Assembly: GCF_030129945.1 (NCBI RefSeq)
Contig: NZ_JARRAF010000005.1
Span: 62,001-126,000 of the forward strand
DNA from: Parachitinimonas caeni
GTDB lineage: Bacteria; Pseudomonadota; Gammaproteobacteria; Burkholderiales; Chitinimonadaceae
Length of the DNA stretch: 64,000 bases
Reading direction: 5' to 3'
Shown: positions 62,361 to 64,000 of the stretch, piece after piece
How positions within the stretch are numbered: the first letter of the stretch is position 1
Layout: each line of letters starts with the position of its first letter
Position numbers and translations under genes: made by a program
The notes under the pieces: model-generated
The model's database searches: none
Seen by the model: only the letters and a program-made list of their open reading frames with translations
What the model was told of the DNA's origin: nothing

Positions 62361-64000
62361 ATGCGCCATCTGACGCTTGCCTCTCTCGCTGTATTGGCAT
62401 CCACCCGGCTCTTTGCTGCCGAAATCGAAATGTTTGCGCCTCAAGGGGCCGTCACTCAGGTGCGTCAGGTCAAGGCACGCTTTTCCGCGCCGATGGTGGT
62501 GTTTGGTGAGCCACGCCTGCCCGCGCCCTTTGAAGTGAGCTGCCCGGAGAAAGGGAGCGGACGCTGGATTGACGAACGGACCTGGGTGTATGACTTTGAA
62601 CGTGATGTGCCGCCGGCCGTCAGCTGCCACTTCAAACTCAAGGCCGGCCTGAAAACGCTGGCTGGCGAGGTTGTGAATACCCCGGCACCTGCCGCAGAGG
62701 GGGAGGCTGCGGGAGTGGCTCGCGTCAGTACCCTCAGTTTCAGCACGGGCGGGCCGGAGGTGATCCAGCACTGGCCGCAGACCTATACCGCTATCGACGA
62801 AAATCAGGCGTTTGTGTTGCGCTTTGGCGCCAGACCGACGGCTGCCAGCCTGCAGCAGAAGGCCGGCTGCCTGGTTGAGGGCGTGGGCGAGCGCATGCCT
62901 ATCAAAATCCTGACTGGTAGCGAGCGGGAACGGATTCTGTCAGCGGTCTTCGGCAAAAATGGGCGACCGGACAATCTGGAAGTCGTGCGCTGCCAGCGCA
63001 CCTTACCCAACGGAGTGGGGACAACCCTGCTGCTCGATGCGGGCCTGGCAACGGCCAATGGAGCGACCTCGGCGCAGCCTAACAAGCTGGAATTCCGGGT
63101 GCGTGAACAATTTACCCTGACCCAGTATTGCGAACGTTCCAATAGCAAAGCCGGCTGTATACCGATATCCGATCTGCGCCTGCGTTTTTCCTCGCCCGTC
63201 CCTTGGGCGCAGGCACAAAAAATCGCGCTGACTACGGCAGATGGCAAAACCCGCTTCAAACCACGACGCGATGAGGAAGAGCCAGATGCCAAGTCGGTAG
63301 ACGGCATCCGCTTTGCACCGCCGTTTCCCGAGAGCGCGGTGCTCAAGTTGACGGTGCCGCCCGACTTGCGCGACGAAGAGGGGCGCAAGCTGGAAAACGC
63401 CAAGTCCTTCCCGTTGTCGATCAAGATGGATGCCTACCCGCCGCTTGCCAAGTTTGCGGCCAACTTCGGCATCATCGAACGCAATGCCGGGGCTTACCTG
63501 CCGGTTACCGTGCGGAATGTGCGGCCAGATCCCGCTGCCGAGAAACCCAAGCAGGAACGCAGCCTGCTGGGCACCCTGGCAGATGCTATCGGTTCCAGCA
63601 ACAAGGCGCCTGCTGCGCCTGCCGGGCTGCCTTACCGGATTCTGACCCTGACTTCGGATGCGGACATGATCGCCTGGTTCAAGCGGGCGCAGCGCGGGCC
63701 GGAGCAACCCAAGGAAGGCACGCCTGGCGTTACCGTGGATGCGCGCAGCTGGTCGTTATTGTCCAATCAGCCTCTGGCCAAGCCTTATCAGCTACCCGTG
63801 CCCGCTGATGACAAGCCGGCCGAGGTTATTGGCGTGCCGCTGCCCAGCTCGGGCTTGCATGTGGTGGAAGTGGAAAGCCGCCGTCTCGGCGATCGGCTGC
63901 TGGAGCCAACGGCGTCCATGTATGTATCGGCTGCGGCACTGGTGACCAATCTGGGCATCCATTTCAAGGAAGGCCAGGACAATGCGCTGGTGTGGGTGAC
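62361..64000 (+). CDS. Bacterial alpha-2-macroglobulin, N-terminal part (3' end outside window)
   Basis: The frame is open to the last base: 546 residues are visible. A signal peptide (MRHLTLASLAVLASTRLFAA) is followed by beta-sandwich domains typical of the large YfhM-type periplasmic alpha-2-macroglobulins: EMFAPQGAVTQVRQVKARFS, DERTWVYDFERDVPPAVSCH, then RLRFSSPVPWAQAQKIALTT and FGIIERNAGAYLPVTVRNV. Such proteins of about 1600-1900 residues trap peptidases, often with a penicillin-binding protein encoded next to them, which would be beyond the window. GAGG is 5 bases before ATG 62361. The thioester region would be further downstream. Confidence 0.88.
   Translation, partial: MRHLTLASLAVLASTRLFAAEIEMFAPQGAVTQVRQVKARFSAPMVVFGEPRLPAPFEVSCPEKGSGRWIDERTWVYDFERDVPPAVSCHFKLKAGLKTLAGEVVNTPAPAAEGEAAGVARVSTLSFSTGGPEVIQHWPQTYTAIDENQAFVLRFGARPTAASLQQKAGCLVEGVGERMPIKILTGSERERILSAVFGKNGRPDNLEVVRCQRTLPNGVGTTLLLDAGLATANGATSAQPNKLEFRVREQFTLTQYCERSNSKAGCIPISDLRLRFSSPVPWAQAQKIALTTADGKTRFKPRRDEEEPDAKSVDGIRFAPPFPESAVLKLTVPPDLRDEEGRKLENAKSFPLSIKMDAYPPLAKFAANFGIIERNAGAYLPVTVRNVRPDPAAEKPKQERSLLGTLADAIGSSNKAPAAPAGLPYRILTLTSDADMIAWFKRAQRGPEQPKEGTPGVTVDARSWSLLSNQPLAKPYQLPVPADDKPAEVIGVPLPSSGLHVVEVESRRLGDRLLEPTASMYVSAAALVTNLGIHFKEGQDNALVWV

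Noticed and set aside
61965-62771. 268-codon minus frame between TetR and the macroglobulin
   Set aside because: Overlaps both the TetR gene and the macroglobulin gene and shows no family motif or ribosome-binding site.

Overview
The window is a moderately GC-rich, gene-dense piece of bacterial chromosome with the gene content of a free-living Gram-negative betaproteobacterium, possibly of the Neisseriales/Chitinimonas type. The pointers are lipid A and outer-membrane genes (lpxK, kdsB, exbB/exbD, bamD), a class I PHA synthase, a PPi-dependent phosphofructokinase, an iron superoxide dismutase, flagellin and a chemoreceptor. I see no rRNA, CRISPR array, intact insertion sequence or prophage. 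The species assignment is inference only; nothing in the window fixes it.

Layout. Bases 1-3500 (+) hold the end of mutL, a membrane protein, miaA and a DUF2062 protein. They are followed by phaC (-), a methyltransferase (+), the PPi phosphofructokinase (-), an MgtC-like protein (+), a HAD hydrolase (-) and an AraC regulator with a divergent small gene. From 12648 to 18963 seven tightly packed minus-strand genes form a phospholipid operon related to E. coli ynbABCD: a PAQR/hemolysin III protein, a CDP-alcohol phosphatidyltransferase, a hydrolase-methyltransferase fusion, a PAP2/tyrosine-phosphatase fusion, a small membrane protein, a PlsC-type acyltransferase and a CdsA-type cytidylyltransferase. 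Upstream of it lies the envelope cluster exbB-exbD-lpxK-trm112-like-kdsB-adk. Then follow xseA, a periplasmic carbonic anhydrase, an ABC exporter, an aminopeptidase P, flagellin, mutY-rsmJ, two tRNA genes (Glu, Ala), bamD divergent from rluD-pgeF, a secreted PQQ-type dehydrogenase, sodB and several membrane proteins.

From 43 kb on the genes are more accessory: a DUF2157/DUF4401-GDYXXLXY pair, a secreted M9 collagenase with three C-terminal repeat domains, a lipoprotein phytase, a GNAT acetyltransferase, a chemoreceptor, a TPR protein, a LacI regulator, a ricin-type lectin, a DUF4214 protein, a lipoprotein hydrolase, an SDR/TetR pair and the start of a bacterial alpha-2-macroglobulin. Together they suggest an organism that digests and scavenges protein, phytate and glycans outside the cell.

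Between the genes lies a family of short dispersed repeats (core about GCGCGAYCGGAAACAAAAC then GTCAACAGAGCCT), at least eight recognisable copies or partial copies, some in inverted pairs. Twice a repeat edge supplies the stop codon of the neighbouring gene. Two unusually long hairpins follow the AraC and LacI regulator genes. The phospholipid operon and this repeat family are the two most interesting things I found. Starts were chosen by ribosome-binding sites, overlaps and known N-termini and often differ from the longest open frame.
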